DNA of 33,221 bases from Nitrosomonas sp. (GTDB lineage: Bacteria; Pseudomonadota; Gammaproteobacteria; Burkholderiales; Nitrosomonadaceae), in contig JAJFJK010000063.1 of NCBI GenBank assembly GCA_021774075.1, forward strand, positions 1-33,221, in the 5' to 3' direction. Below are positions 18,130-26,540 of the stretch, piece by piece. A model generated the notes under the pieces. That model saw nothing but the letters and a program-made list of their open reading frames with translations, had not been told where the DNA came from and ran no database searches. How positions within the stretch are numbered: position 1 is the stretch's first letter; every line of letters begins with the position of its first letter. The position numbers and the translations under genes were made by a program.

Positions 18130-18177
18130 ATTTACTCCAGATACAAAATAGTTTATGAATTGATTGTGTCTAACTCG

Positions 18178-18195
18178 AAAAAGTCTTTATGACTT
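18178..18195 (-). terminator. Weak attenuator-like hairpin between rpsB and tsf
   Basis: On the minus strand AAGTC-ATAAA-GACTT forms a 5-bp stem running directly into a T-run (complement of A 18178-18182). A partial terminator between rpsB and tsf is a known regulatory feature in E. coli; here the stem is short, so only partial termination is plausible. Confidence 0.35.
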
Positions 18196-18260
18196 ATACC
18201 AAGCCAGTCACAATGAATATCCAGTCTAACAATTTGTTATATAGAACCAAATCTATATAA

Positions 18261-18977
18261 CTATTCTGCCGGGCTCGTCTCTACAATTTCCTGAATAGCC
18301 TGATTACGTCCTTCCAGAATTGTATCCGCTACACCACGGGCGTATAAACGAATTGCACGACTAGAATCATCGTTACCTGGAATAATGTAATGTAATCCTT
18401 CAGGATTATGATTGGTATCCACCACACCAACCACTGGTATGCCAAGTTTCTTAGCCTCAGTAATGGCGCCTTTTTGGTAGCCGACATCGATTATAAATAT
18501 AGCATCCGGCAAGCCATTCATGTCCTTGATACCACCCAAACTGCTGTTTAACTTCTCCAGCTCACGCTGCATATCAAGCGCTTCTTTTTTTACCAATTTA
18601 TCAAGCGTGCCATCTTGCATCATTGCTTCCATATCATGCAGACGCTTAATAGACTGTTTAATTGTTTTGAAATTGGTTAGCATCCCGCCTAGCCAGCGTT
18701 GATCTACATATGGAGAGCCACAGCGCATCGCCTCTTCACGCACGATATCACGCGCTTGTCGCTTGGTGCCAACGAACATGACCACACCTTTATTTGCTGA
18801 CAATTGGCGTATGTACTTCATAGCCTCTTCATACATAACCATGGTTTTTTCAAGGTTGATGATATGAATTTTGTTACGATGGCCGAAAATATATGGTGCC
18901 ATTTTCGGGTTCCAGAATCGAGTTTGATGTCCGAAGTGAACACCCGCTTCCAGCATTTGCCGCATAGTTACTGACAT
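18261..18977 (-). CDS. rpsB: 30S ribosomal protein S2
   Basis: About 238 residues from ATG 18977, which has AGGAAA just upstream and gives the canonical [20 protein letters not shown] start. The frame stays open to 19019, but that extension has no family support. Conserved S2 features: [40 protein letters not shown] and the C-terminal [13 protein letters not shown]. It is the first gene of the long minus-strand operon, preceded by a structured leader and strong promoter. Confidence 0.97.
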   Translation of the reverse strand: MSVTMRQMLEAGVHFGHQTRFWNPKMAPYIFGHRNKIHIINLEKTMVMYEEAMKYIRQLSANKGVVMFVGTKRQARDIVREEAMRCGSPYVDQRWLGGMLTNFKTIKQSIKRLHDMEAMMQDGTLDKLVKKEALDMQRELEKLNSSLGGIKDMNGLPDAIFIIDVGYQKGAITEAKKLGIPVVGVVDTNHNPEGLHYIIPGNDDSSRAIRLYARGVADTILEGRNQAIQEIVETSPAE

Positions 18978-19004
18978 AATTTTTCCTATTAGGGTTGAGC
19001 CTCC

Positions 19005-19057
19005 ATTCGTCACAGCCACTCTTTACAATAAAAGAGTACCCTCAAAATTCGACGAAT
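19005..19057 (-). promoter_or_regulatory. rpsB mRNA leader stem-loop
   Basis: In the leader between the promoter and rpsB, two nested inverted repeats pair perfectly: ATTCGTC (19057-19051 on the minus strand) with GACGAAT (19011-19005), and inside them ACTCTTT with AAAGAGT around a 6-nt loop (19037-19018). A leader structure at this place is known for S2 autoregulation in other Proteobacteria; that this one binds S2 is an inference. Confidence 0.55.
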
Positions 19058-19125
19058 GTGTGAATTTAATCTGAATCTGCTCTGAAAATCTCTAACGAAA
19101 AAACCAGCGCCAACAACTCAAATTA

Positions 19126-19160
19126 TGCGCGCATTATAGCATCTTCCAATGCTTACTCAA
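19126..19160 (-). promoter_or_regulatory. Sigma70 promoter of the rpsB operon
   Basis: On the minus strand TTGAGT (19160-19155) and TATAAT (19138-19133) are separated by 16 bp, followed by a GC-rich discriminator (GCGCGC) typical of stringently controlled ribosomal-protein promoters. The predicted start is near 19126, giving a leader of about 150 nt before rpsB. Confidence 0.75.
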
Positions 19161-19280
19161 GCTGATAAGAAAGAAGGTAGGGTTTTGGAACAAGACTATG
19201 CATTGAGCAGTAATGACTCAATGATTAAAACAAGGCAAAACATTAACAAAGAAAAGGGGATTTAAGCAGTTACAGATGCC

Positions 19281-20030
19281 TCAGGCTGCGCAAGATGAAT
19301 TGCCCATCTTAATTTTTAAACGCTCTATATCATTAATTTGTATATGTTTATTATCCACAACAATAATATTTTCATCTTGTAGTTTAGAGAATGCGCGACT
19401 AACCGTTTCTAATTTAAGGCCCAGATAACTACCAATTTCCTCACGCGTCATACGCAAATTAAAATCTGACGCAGAATAACCGCGTATAGAAAAACGCCGA
19501 GACAAGTTTAGGAGAAAAGTGGCCAAACGTTCCTCTGCTTTCATGCTGCCTAATAACATCATGACACCATGATCCCGCACGATTTCACGGCTCATAATTT
19601 TATGGAATTGATGCATCAACGATGGAATTGTAAGACTGATTTCTTCCAGTTTTGCAAACGGAATTTCACAAACCTCACTGTCTTCTAATGCAATCGCATC
19701 ACAAGTGTGTATTTCCGAACTAATCGCATCCAAACCCAATAATTCACCCGTCATATAAAAACCGGTTACTTGTTGACGACCATCTTCTTCCAAAACACAG
19801 GTTTTAAAAAAACCTCTGCGGATAGCAAAAAGCGTTTGAAATGCTGTGCCAGTACGATGCAAATAGCTGCCTCGCTGAACTTTACGTTTGTAACTGACCA
19901 CATCACCAAGAACTTTTACTTCTTGCTCATTGAGACCTAGCGGCAAACATAACTCACGAAAACTACATGTCGCGCAGTTTGGCTTTATGTGAGAAATTTC
20001 GAAGCGTTTGGTAGAACTGTCTGATAACAA
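19281..20030 (-). CDS. fnr: FNR-type oxygen-sensing transcription regulator
   Basis: 249 residues, the Crp/FNR family size. The four cysteines that hold the oxygen-labile [4Fe-4S] cluster in FNR are present at Cys19, Cys22, Cys28 (CATCSFRELC) and Cys121 (EVCEIPF, aligned with E. coli Cys122). A cyclic-nucleotide-binding-like domain, a dimerisation helix and a C-terminal winged HTH follow. The recognition helix in GSYLGLKLETVSRAFSKLQ has the E-x-x-SR pattern of FNR DNA specificity. An FNR box lies in the divergent intergenic region 62 bp upstream of its own start, so autoregulation and control of the neighbouring HemN-like gene are likely. Confidence 0.93.
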   Translation of the reverse strand: MLSDSSTKRFEISHIKPNCATCSFRELCLPLGLNEQEVKVLGDVVSYKRKVQRGSYLHRTGTAFQTLFAIRRGFFKTCVLEEDGRQQVTGFYMTGELLGLDAISSEIHTCDAIALEDSEVCEIPFAKLEEISLTIPSLMHQFHKIMSREIVRDHGVMMLLGSMKAEERLATFLLNLSRRFSIRGYSASDFNLRMTREEIGSYLGLKLETVSRAFSKLQDENIIVVDNKHIQINDIERLKIKMGNSSCAA

Positions 20031-20091
20031 AATGTTTCCCAGATTCCAAAAATGGAAATTATTATAATTTTAATGCTTTACTTGACTTGGA

Positions 20092-20140
20092 TCAAAGTAT
20101 TTAATTTTTCCTATTTGCATAATTCTACAGACATTAAGCA
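20092..20140 (+). promoter_or_regulatory. FNR box and class II promoter of the HemN-like gene
   Basis: TTGAC-TTGG-ATCAA at 20092-20105 differs from the FNR consensus (TTGAT-N4-ATCAA) at one base. A -10 hexamer CATAAT lies at 20128-20133, which predicts a start near 20140 and puts the box centre at -41.5, the class II position for FNR activation. It also lies 62 bp upstream of fnr itself. Confidence 0.75.
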
Positions 20141-20170
20141 TACAAGTGGTTATTCTTTTTATCGTCTAAA

Positions 20171-20205
20171 AATTACGATTCATCCGAATTGGGTGGATCG
20201 TAATT
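20171..20205 (+). promoter_or_regulatory. 15-bp inverted repeat in the 5' leader of the HemN-like gene
   Basis: AATTACGATTCATCC and GGGTGGATCGTAATT pair over 15 positions, with two mismatches that become G-U pairs in RNA, around a GAATT loop. On the plus strand it is followed by TTGTTTTATG, and on the minus strand by a five-T run. It lies inside the predicted FNR-driven leader, 48 bp before the ATG, so it may attenuate transcription or bind a second regulator. Confidence 0.55.
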
Positions 20206-20253
20206 TGTTTTATGCATAACTGACTCAACTTTCGACTAGTTTCATCACCATAA

Positions 20254-21669
20254 ATGAGTCATCTCCAAGTGAATTTACAACAGTCTCTTAACGCAGCTGA
20301 ACTCAGCTCAGAGCTTATCCAGCAATTTGGATATAACCATCAAAACTACACTTTATACCCGGATTCCAGTCATTTTATCGAAGCATTTGATTTGCAGGCA
20401 TATATTGCCTGGGTAAACAATCGCAACATCGGCGGCAGCCGCCGCTCATTGTCTTTGTACGTGCATATCCCATTCTGCAGTTCTTTATGTTTCTACTGCC
20501 AGTACAAGCAGATTATCACCAATGATCAAGTTAGCATTAAAAGATATCTTGATCATTTATCACGAGAAATAAGGCTACAAGGCAGGCTGTTTCAGGACGG
20601 ACCAAAAGTGGAGCAACTGCATTTTGGCGGCGGCAGCCCGACCTACCTAAATGATGGTCAGTTAGGTAGCATCATGCATGAGATCAGGCAAAATTTTAAC
20701 TTAGTTCAAAACGGCGCGTATTTTATAGAAATTGACACACGCCAAGTTGCCCGCACACCGCTAAAAACATATAGCGAAATGGGCTTTAATAGTGTGGTTA
20801 TTGGTGTACAAGACTTTGCACAGAAAGTACAGCAAGCGATACATTGCTTTCAGAGCGAACAAGATACCTTACATGTTATCCAGGCCGCACAGCAAGAAGG
20901 GTTTAAATCCGTCAGGATAGAATTGATTTATGGATTACCCAAGCAAGGCATTAAAGAATTTGACTATACGCTGGAAAAAATAATTAGCGCAAATCCCAAT
21001 CAGATTAGTTTGGTCAGTTATTTGCATTTGCCTGAGAAATTCAAGCCACAGCGACATATTAATGCTGCTGACTTGCCATTATCTGAAACAAAATTAGAGA
21101 TTTTTCAATTTGCCATTACCCGCTTAACAGAAGCAGGCTACATCCACATCGGCATGCATTTATTCGCAAAGCACGATGACCCATTAGTCATAGCAAGGCG
21201 TCAAGGCAGGCTGTATTACAACTTGCAGGGCTACTCTATTTACCCCGACAGCAATCTTGTCGCATTAGGTTTATCCGCGATTGGGAATATAGGGCCAACA
21301 TTAAGTCAGAATCATAGTGATTTACACCAATACTATGACAAACTCGCGCACGATCAAATCCCTATCATGCGAGGCCTGGAATTAAGCGCTGATGACTTAC
21401 TAAGGCGCTCAGTCATACACGCGTTAATTTGTCATTCTGTACTGTCTTTTGAATCGGTTGAAACGATTTTTCCAGTAGATTTCAAGCAATATTTTGCAAT
21501 GGAATTAATGGAACTGTCAGCACATGAAAAAGCAGGATTACTAACAATAGATGAGCAAGAAATCGCTGTTACACTCAAAGGTCGCTTGTTAATCAGCGGA
21601 ATTTGTATGGTTTTTGATAAATATCTGCGCGTCAGTAAAGCACGCAGTCAATATTCCAAAGTTATCTAA
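20254..21669 (+). CDS. HemN-like radical SAM protein (divergent coproporphyrinogen III dehydrogenase family)
   Basis: 471 residues, collinear along its whole length with HemN, the oxygen-independent coproporphyrinogen III oxidase of haem synthesis. The radical-SAM cluster motif is intact (Cys75, Cys79, Cys82 in PFCSSLCFYC), as are Tyr69 and the HFGGGSPTYL, GVQDF, IYGLPKQ and SAIGNIG regions. Several residues important in the E. coli enzyme, as I recall it, are changed: Cys71 becomes Tyr84, Arg184 becomes Cys (AIHCFQ), Asp209 becomes Glu (RIELIYG), and the segment around Gln311 differs. It may have another substrate. It is divergent from fnr, with an FNR box at -41.5. The usual Shine-Dalgarno is not obvious. 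Confidence 0.8.
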   Translation: MSHLQVNLQQSLNAAELSSELIQQFGYNHQNYTLYPDSSHFIEAFDLQAYIAWVNNRNIGGSRRSLSLYVHIPFCSSLCFYCQYKQIITNDQVSIKRYLDHLSREIRLQGRLFQDGPKVEQLHFGGGSPTYLNDGQLGSIMHEIRQNFNLVQNGAYFIEIDTRQVARTPLKTYSEMGFNSVVIGVQDFAQKVQQAIHCFQSEQDTLHVIQAAQQEGFKSVRIELIYGLPKQGIKEFDYTLEKIISANPNQISLVSYLHLPEKFKPQRHINAADLPLSETKLEIFQFAITRLTEAGYIHIGMHLFAKHDDPLVIARRQGRLYYNLQGYSIYPDSNLVALGLSAIGNIGPTLSQNHSDLHQYYDKLAHDQIPIMRGLELSADDLLRRSVIHALICHSVLSFESVETIFPVDFKQYFAMELMELSAHEKAGLLTIDEQEIAVTLKGRLLISGICMVFDKYLRVSKARSQYSKVI

Positions 21670-21680
21670 AAAACTTACTC

Positions 21681-21702
21681 CGGGAAGCATTAAAGCCTCC
21701 CG
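21681..21702. terminator. Hairpin between convergent HemN-like and cytochrome c genes
   Basis: CGGGAAGC and GCCTCCCG (7 of 8 pair) enclose ATTAAA between the two convergent stop codons. The T-run is weak on the plus strand; on the minus strand TTTTTT follows after 8 nt. It is probably a shared terminator. Confidence 0.4.
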
Positions 21703-21720
21703 CAGACAAACACGAATTAT

Positions 21721-22035
21721 CTATTCTCTATTCGTATCGCTATGTGCAAGCACATAGTCAGCCAAACGATCCGCTGCTTCACCATTAATATTTTTGAAAG
21801 CGGGCATTCTCATGCTGCCTGATTGTACTTTATTAATGATCGATTCTTTATTAGCCATATTCTCGCTCAATAACATCGCAACATCACCACTTAAAGGCTT
21901 GTGACATTCGGTGCAAGCTGTACTAAAAATACTTTCGCCCGTGGCATCAGCCGGTGGCGTATAGTCATTACTAGCACCGCAACCAACTAATATAAACAGT
22001 GCAGATGCGGATAACACAATATTCATTTTTTTCAT
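21721..22035 (-). CDS. Class I c-type cytochrome, predicted lipoprotein
   Basis: 104 residues. The N-terminal signal ends in a lipobox LVGC with Cys19, which predicts a lipid-anchored periplasmic protein. One haem site CTECH (residues 41-45) and a distal Met ligand in MRMPAF (about 75-77) define a small class I cytochrome c, an electron carrier. The C-terminal helix AADRLADYVLAHS is typical. GGAG 7 nt before ATG 22035. It lies between the FNR-linked HemN-like gene (convergent) and a BCCT transporter; its redox partner is not evident. Confidence 0.9.
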   Translation of the reverse strand: MKKMNIVLSASALFILVGCGASNDYTPPADATGESIFSTACTECHKPLSGDVAMLLSENMANKESIINKVQSGSMRMPAFKNINGEAADRLADYVLAHSDTNRE

Positions 22036-22180
22036 TTTCTAACTCCAGTTTTTAAATTAAGACGAGGACACAACCTATAATTTGATTTTTTGATAAATTG
22101 CTATTGTTTTCTCATTCACATTTGGAGGCTGTACCTTACCTAGTGATATAACAATTTGTCAAACAAACTTGCGTGGCAGG

Positions 22181-23770
22181 TTACTTTTTATCATGAATAA
22201 TTTGCTTTACAACCGCCACACACATCAAAACCATTACCATTGAAAAAGGCAATGCCCCAATAATCATGGCCTTTTGCAGTGCTTCCAGACCGCCACCGCC
22301 TACAATCAACAAGGTACCAATCACAATGGTCAGGATCAATCCCCAAATCACTTTATGCTTTAAATCTGCATGACTGTTACCACCTGCCATAATAGTATTC
22401 AGAACCAACACCCCCGAATCTGCGGAGGTAACCAAGAAGGTCAGTATAAGCACGACAGATAAAACAGAAACTGCTTTTGCCATGCCACTGGAAAGCATAA
22501 TATTCAACGTTTCAAATAATTGCGCAGAAGCGGAAGCATTAATAATGCGCCCATCTGCCGCGCCGGATAACTCTAAATTAACCGCTGCACCACCTAATAA
22601 CACCATCCAAACAAAACACATGGCTGCAGGCGCCAACATGGCGCCAAACACAAATTCACGAATTGAACGCCCTTTTGATATGCGCGCCAAAAAAAGACCA
22701 ACAAACGGGGCAAATGCCACCCACCATGCCCAATACAATATCGTTCCCGTTTCTTGCCAATCACCCGACGGCGTATTAATTTCAAAAACCTGGGTAGAAA
22801 TTTCCGGCAAGAGAATCAAATAGTCAAATAATGCGCTGGCATATAATTTAAGCGAAAAAAATAATGGGCCAAAAAATAAAAACACCAGCAACAACAATAA
22901 TGACAACACTAAATTCAGATTACTTAAATATTTAATCCCGCGCCCAATACCGGTTGCCGCAGAAATAATGGACAAGGTCATAACAATTAACAGCGCAAAA
23001 ATTAACGTGCTTTTAGTCGGCGTTTGGTCTGATGACAGCAACCAGTCAAACCCTGAGATCTCACTAAAACCGGTAACCAGTTGATTAACGCCGTAACCAA
23101 TTGTTACAGCAACCCCCAGAAGCGTGGCAATAATCGCTGTCATATCAAGAATATGGCCCGTGTAACCATTAAGACGCCTACCCACCAGCGGTGCCAAAGT
23201 TGTGCGTATCGTCAAGGGCAAATGTCGTGTATGTGCAAAATACGCCATACACAAGCCTGTCACCACATAAATCCCCCAGGGATGCAATCCATAATGCAAA
23301 AAAGCATAGCGAAAAGTCGATGGGACGGCATCAAGCGAAAAGGGTGCAACCTGACCGTTGATAATCTCAGGATTATTACCAAAATGCCACAGTGGTTCTG
23401 CGGTTGAAAAGACCATCAAGCCGATACCCATGCCAGCACTAAACATCATGGAAAACCATGAAAAATTGGAATACTCCGGTTTTTCATTTTCCCTGCCAAG
23501 CTGCAGTTTTCCTGTGGCAGGTATGCTTGCTAAAACAATACAAAAAACCAGGAAAAAACTAACAACATAAACATAATAGACATTAAACATCTTTAACAAT
23601 GCGCTATTCATCGCACTTAAAACGCTTAACGCCTGATCAGAGTATAACGCAGCCCAAAGCACCAGTGCCGTGATCAACACTTTACTGCCAATGGTCATAA
23701 ACTTATTTAAACCCCGGTAAAAACCGGATTTGGCAAGCTCAACCTGGATATCTTCAAATAGTGGTTTAAT
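22181..23770 (-). CDS. BCCT family betaine/choline/carnitine transporter, start uncertain
   Basis: A 12-helix BCCT transporter for quaternary ammonium osmolytes. The signature GMGIGLMVFSTAEPLWHF and the substrate-site helix ILYWAWWVAFAPFVGLFLARISKGRS are complete. The first ATG of the frame (23698) has no Shine-Dalgarno and would start at MTIGSKVLITALVLW. The same frame stays open upstream for 24 codons, reading KPLFEDIQVELAKSGFYRGL, which resembles BCCT N-termini. Its first codon is ATT at 23770 with AAGGA spaced 7 nt upstream. An ATG at 23777 in another frame stops after three codons. Either ATT initiates, or a one-base change broke the original ATG, or translation starts at 23698 (505 residues). 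Substrate cannot be told from sequence. Confidence 0.85.
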   Translation of the reverse strand: MKPLFEDIQVELAKSGFYRGLNKFMTIGSKVLITALVLWAALYSDQALSVLSAMNSALLKMFNVYYVYVVSFFLVFCIVLASIPATGKLQLGRENEKPEYSNFSWFSMMFSAGMGIGLMVFSTAEPLWHFGNNPEIINGQVAPFSLDAVPSTFRYAFLHYGLHPWGIYVVTGLCMAYFAHTRHLPLTIRTTLAPLVGRRLNGYTGHILDMTAIIATLLGVAVTIGYGVNQLVTGFSEISGFDWLLSSDQTPTKSTLIFALLIVMTLSIISAATGIGRGIKYLSNLNLVLSLLLLLVFLFFGPLFFSLKLYASALFDYLILLPEISTQVFEINTPSGDWQETGTILYWAWWVAFAPFVGLFLARISKGRSIREFVFGAMLAPAAMCFVWMVLLGGAAVNLELSGAADGRIINASASAQLFETLNIMLSSGMAKAVSVLSVVLILTFLVTSADSGVLVLNTIMAGGNSHADLKHKVIWGLILTIVIGTLLIVGGGGLEALQKAMIIGALPFSMVMVLMCVAVVKQIIHDKK

Positions 23771-23854
23771 GTGTCATTCCTTTCAATTTATTTATACAAT
23801 CCTGAGCCCAATATCATCCAGAAACAATACCTTCTCACAGCCTGATTATATTTC

Positions 23855-23882
23855 TTGACACTTTCTTGACAATTACTATGTT
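23855..23882 (+). promoter_or_regulatory. Candidate promoter of the DUF2490 gene
   Basis: TTGACA at 23855-23860 and TATGTT at 23877-23882 are separated by 16 bp. TTGACA is repeated 11 bp downstream (23866-23871) within a direct repeat of TTTCTTGACA. It would leave a leader of about 130 nt before ATG 24024. Confidence 0.45.
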
Positions 23883-24023
23883 ATTCTGCGCATCGGAAAT
23901 AATGAACCAAACTACGTTTTGTTTTTTCCGCAAAACTTAAGGTTTAATTCGGAAAAGAAAAACAATCACAAATAATTTTAACTAAAAACATATAAAATCA
24001 AATAGTTCCAGAAAGGAAATTAA

Positions 24024-24743
24024 ATGTTAAAAAAACTAAATATACTTATTGCATCGTCAGTACTTGGCCTAATTCTCAGTAGTCCTGTTATTGCTGAAAG
24101 ACAGGTAGATGATTTTCAAAGTTGGGGAAATATAACAGCTACTGGTAGCTTTTCCTCAATTAATCCAAAATTAAAATGGTGGCTTGAAGGGCAAGGTCGT
24201 TTTGGTAACGACTCATCAAGATTTTCTCAAGGTATCATCCGTCCAGGTGTTGGTTATGCGCTGAATGAAAAAACTACAGTTTGGTTAGGTTATGCCTGGA
24301 TTCCAACCAGCTTCCCATTTGCAGGCCAAAGCCCATTTAATGAGCATCGTATTTGGCAACAACTGTTATGGGCTAACACATACTCTTTCGGCACCATTAC
24401 CAGCCGCACACGTATGGAACAACGTTTCTTTGATATTCAGGGTAGTACCGATGTTGCCCATAGATTCAGACAAATGTTCAAATTATCAGTACCGCTACCT
24501 GCAGTATCACCTAATACGAGCTTTGTGATACTTGATGAAATTTTTGTCAATCTAAACGATATTGATACAGGTGCCAGAGCCGGTTACAACCAGAATCGTA
24601 TCTTTGCTGGACTAGCTTACAGGTTTAATAAAGTTGCTGTGGGTGAAATTGGCTATTTAAATCAGCACTTCAACAGACCAGACAACCTCCGCCCAGATCA
24701 AATGCAACATATTCTGGCGGTTAATTTGTTCTTGAATTACTAA
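24024..24743 (+). CDS. DUF2490 family outer-membrane beta-barrel protein
   Basis: 239 residues with a signal peptide (LNILIASSVLGLILSSPVIA) followed by alternating amphipathic strands and aromatic girdles: WWLEGQGRFGND, TTVWLGYAWIPTS, RTRMEQRFFD. It ends in ILAVNLFLNY, a barrel-type C-terminus. The FNEHRIWQQLLW and LNQHFNRPDNLRPDQMQHILAV segments match the DUF2490 pattern. The function of the family is unknown. AAAGGAAA precedes the ATG. It is monocistronic, ending at a strong terminator. Confidence 0.8.
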   Translation: MLKKLNILIASSVLGLILSSPVIAERQVDDFQSWGNITATGSFSSINPKLKWWLEGQGRFGNDSSRFSQGIIRPGVGYALNEKTTVWLGYAWIPTSFPFAGQSPFNEHRIWQQLLWANTYSFGTITSRTRMEQRFFDIQGSTDVAHRFRQMFKLSVPLPAVSPNTSFVILDEIFVNLNDIDTGARAGYNQNRIFAGLAYRFNKVAVGEIGYLNQHFNRPDNLRPDQMQHILAVNLFLNY

Positions 24744-24768
24744 TCAATATTCATGCAATAGCAATAAC

Positions 24769-24823
24769 AATTTTCGGCTAACTTTTTAGAAGTGCCCTTT
24801 AAAAAGTTAGCCGAAAATTTTTC
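24769..24823 (+). terminator. Strong terminator with a family A tip in its loop
   Basis: A perfect 19-bp stem (AATTTTCGGCTAACTTTTT at 24769-24787 with its complement at 24801-24819) is followed by a T-run. The 13-base loop (24788-24800) reads AGAAGTGCCCTTT, which, with the preceding Ts, equals the outer tip of the family A element. Confidence 0.8.
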
Positions 24824-24935
24824 TAACGACCAGCCCTAAGCTGGTCCTAAAAACTCTTCCGTCACACACCTCCTGCAAGCCCGCTTGACTTACCTGAACT
24901 TCGGTTTTTGCATTAAAAATAGCTTGAAAAACATT

Positions 24936-25778
24936 ATGAAAAAAACAATTACTCTCCTGACTTTGGCCATTTTTAGCTTCGGATTAATTGCTTTTGATGC
25001 AGAAGCCAGACGCATGGGTGGCGGCAAAAGTTTTGGTAAACAGCGTCACACCTTAAATCAACAAGCTGCGCCACGTCCAACGCAACCCCCTGCTTCTGCA
25101 CCAACACCTGCCAGTGGTAACAAATGGGGCGGCGCTTTAGCCGGTCTCGCTGCAGGTGGACTACTGGCTGCACTCTTCATGGGCGGGGCATTTGAAGGCA
25201 TCAACATGATGGACATCATCATGCTGGCTTTATTAATGGGTGTGATTTTCTTTATTATTCGCATGATGCGTAAACCCAGAATGGAAGAATCAACACGTTC
25301 CATGCAATATTCAAGCATGCGTACAAACAATCATGACAACACTACGCAACCATTTGAAGCTGGCGCAGCGAATAACAGCAGCGCTGATTATCAACCGAAT
25401 ATTCCAGCGGACTTCAAGGTGCAGCCATTTATACGCAATGCCAAACTTTCATTCATACGCTTGCAAGCTGCCCATGATATCGGCGATGTCAATGATATCC
25501 GTGAATACACAACACCCGAAATGCTGGCTGAGATTAGTATGCAAATTAGTGAGCGTGGCGATACGCAACAAAAAACAGAAGTGATGTTTCTGGATGCACA
25601 TTTGCTGGATGCTGAAACCAATGATGACATAGCCATTGCGAGTGTGCGCTTTACCGGTCAATTACGTGATGTACCAGATGGTGAACCCGAAGATTATGAT
25701 GAAATTTGGCATGTGCAAAAAGATCTTAAGGATTCAGACACTGGTTGGCTATTAGCGGGTATTCAGCAAGTTTCATAG
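24936..25778 (+). CDS. Tim44-like domain membrane protein
   Basis: About 280 residues from ATG 24936, which begins a clear signal or anchor sequence (MKKTITLLTLAIFSFGLIAF). The frame is open to a TTG at 24885, but that start would bury the signal. The layout matches bacterial Tim44-like proteins: a Gly/Arg-rich low-complexity segment (ARRMGGGKSFGKQRH), a Pro/Ala linker, a Gly-rich pair of membrane helices (residues about 75-115), and a C-terminal Tim44-like domain of about 140 residues (FIRNAKLSFIRLQAAHDIGD through EIWHVQKDL). The bacterial role is unknown; an inner-membrane location is predicted. Confidence 0.82.
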   Translation: MKKTITLLTLAIFSFGLIAFDAEARRMGGGKSFGKQRHTLNQQAAPRPTQPPASAPTPASGNKWGGALAGLAAGGLLAALFMGGAFEGINMMDIIMLALLMGVIFFIIRMMRKPRMEESTRSMQYSSMRTNNHDNTTQPFEAGAANNSSADYQPNIPADFKVQPFIRNAKLSFIRLQAAHDIGDVNDIREYTTPEMLAEISMQISERGDTQQKTEVMFLDAHLLDAETNDDIAIASVRFTGQLRDVPDGEPEDYDEIWHVQKDLKDSDTGWLLAGIQQVS

Positions 25779-25904
25779 TCACTGAACATAGACTTGCAAA
25801 CCCAATACAATCAGAGAATTAGGCTGAAGATTGCCAAGTTTAAAGAATGAACGTAATAAGCCGATTAAAATAAAGGTCTTATAACTGTCAGATAAGCAAA
25901 AAAG

Positions 25905-26528
25905 ATGGAAATACAAGCGTCCAATACCCCGGCTCACTTACCATTCCCCCAAAATAGCGGGATAAATCAATCCGCACGTCACAAAGAAACAGAGCAGCAC
26001 GCTGAATCTACAAATTCCACTCATTCCACTCAATCTGAGTCTGCCAACACCCAACAAAAAGACCTGGAAGTGCAGCGTCAGATCAGTCAATTAAAAGCAA
26101 GAGACCAGGAAGTTCGTGCACATGAGCTTGCCCATGCAGCAGCTGCAGGTGGATTAGCCAAAGGCGGCCCCACATTTGAATACCAACGCGGGCCAGATGG
26201 GCAACTGTACGCGGTTGGTGGCGAAGTGCAAATAGATACATCCGGCATATCCGGTGACCCAGAAGCCACGTTACAAAAAGCACAGCAGATTCAGCAAGCC
26301 GCATTAGCCCCCGCCCAACCCTCTGCACAAGATCGATCTGTTGCAGTTGCTGCAGCTGCCATGGCTGCAGCAGCGCGTGCAGAAATTGCCAGCCAGAATA
26401 CAACCGGTGAGCATGGCAATGATGATGAAAGTGCACAGCGCATTGCAACCAAAGTTAACCAAGCCTACAATAACGATGCCAACGCCGATACTGACCAGTC
26501 CAGAACACTAATCAATCTGACTGCTTAA
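25905..26528 (+). CDS. SprA-related putative metalloprotease
   Basis: 207 residues. The N-terminal 65 are low-complexity (Ser/Thr/Gln/His). The conserved core follows: LKARDQEVRAHELAHAAAAG, with HELAH at 73-77 giving a zinc-protease HExxH motif, then GPDGQLYAVGGEVQIDTS and GDPEATLQKAQQIQQAALAP, all typical of the SprA-related family of unknown function. An Ala-rich helix (VAVAAAAMAAAARAE) and an acidic tail end the protein. No signal peptide is visible. No clear Shine-Dalgarno precedes the ATG. Proteolytic activity is inferred from the motif only. Confidence 0.8.
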   Translation: MEIQASNTPAHLPFPQNSGINQSARHKETEQHAESTNSTHSTQSESANTQQKDLEVQRQISQLKARDQEVRAHELAHAAAAGGLAKGGPTFEYQRGPDGQLYAVGGEVQIDTSGISGDPEATLQKAQQIQQAALAPAQPSAQDRSVAVAAAAMAAAARAEIASQNTTGEHGNDDESAQRIATKVNQAYNNDANADTDQSRTLINLTA

Positions 26529-26540
26529 AAATTCTGCTAG

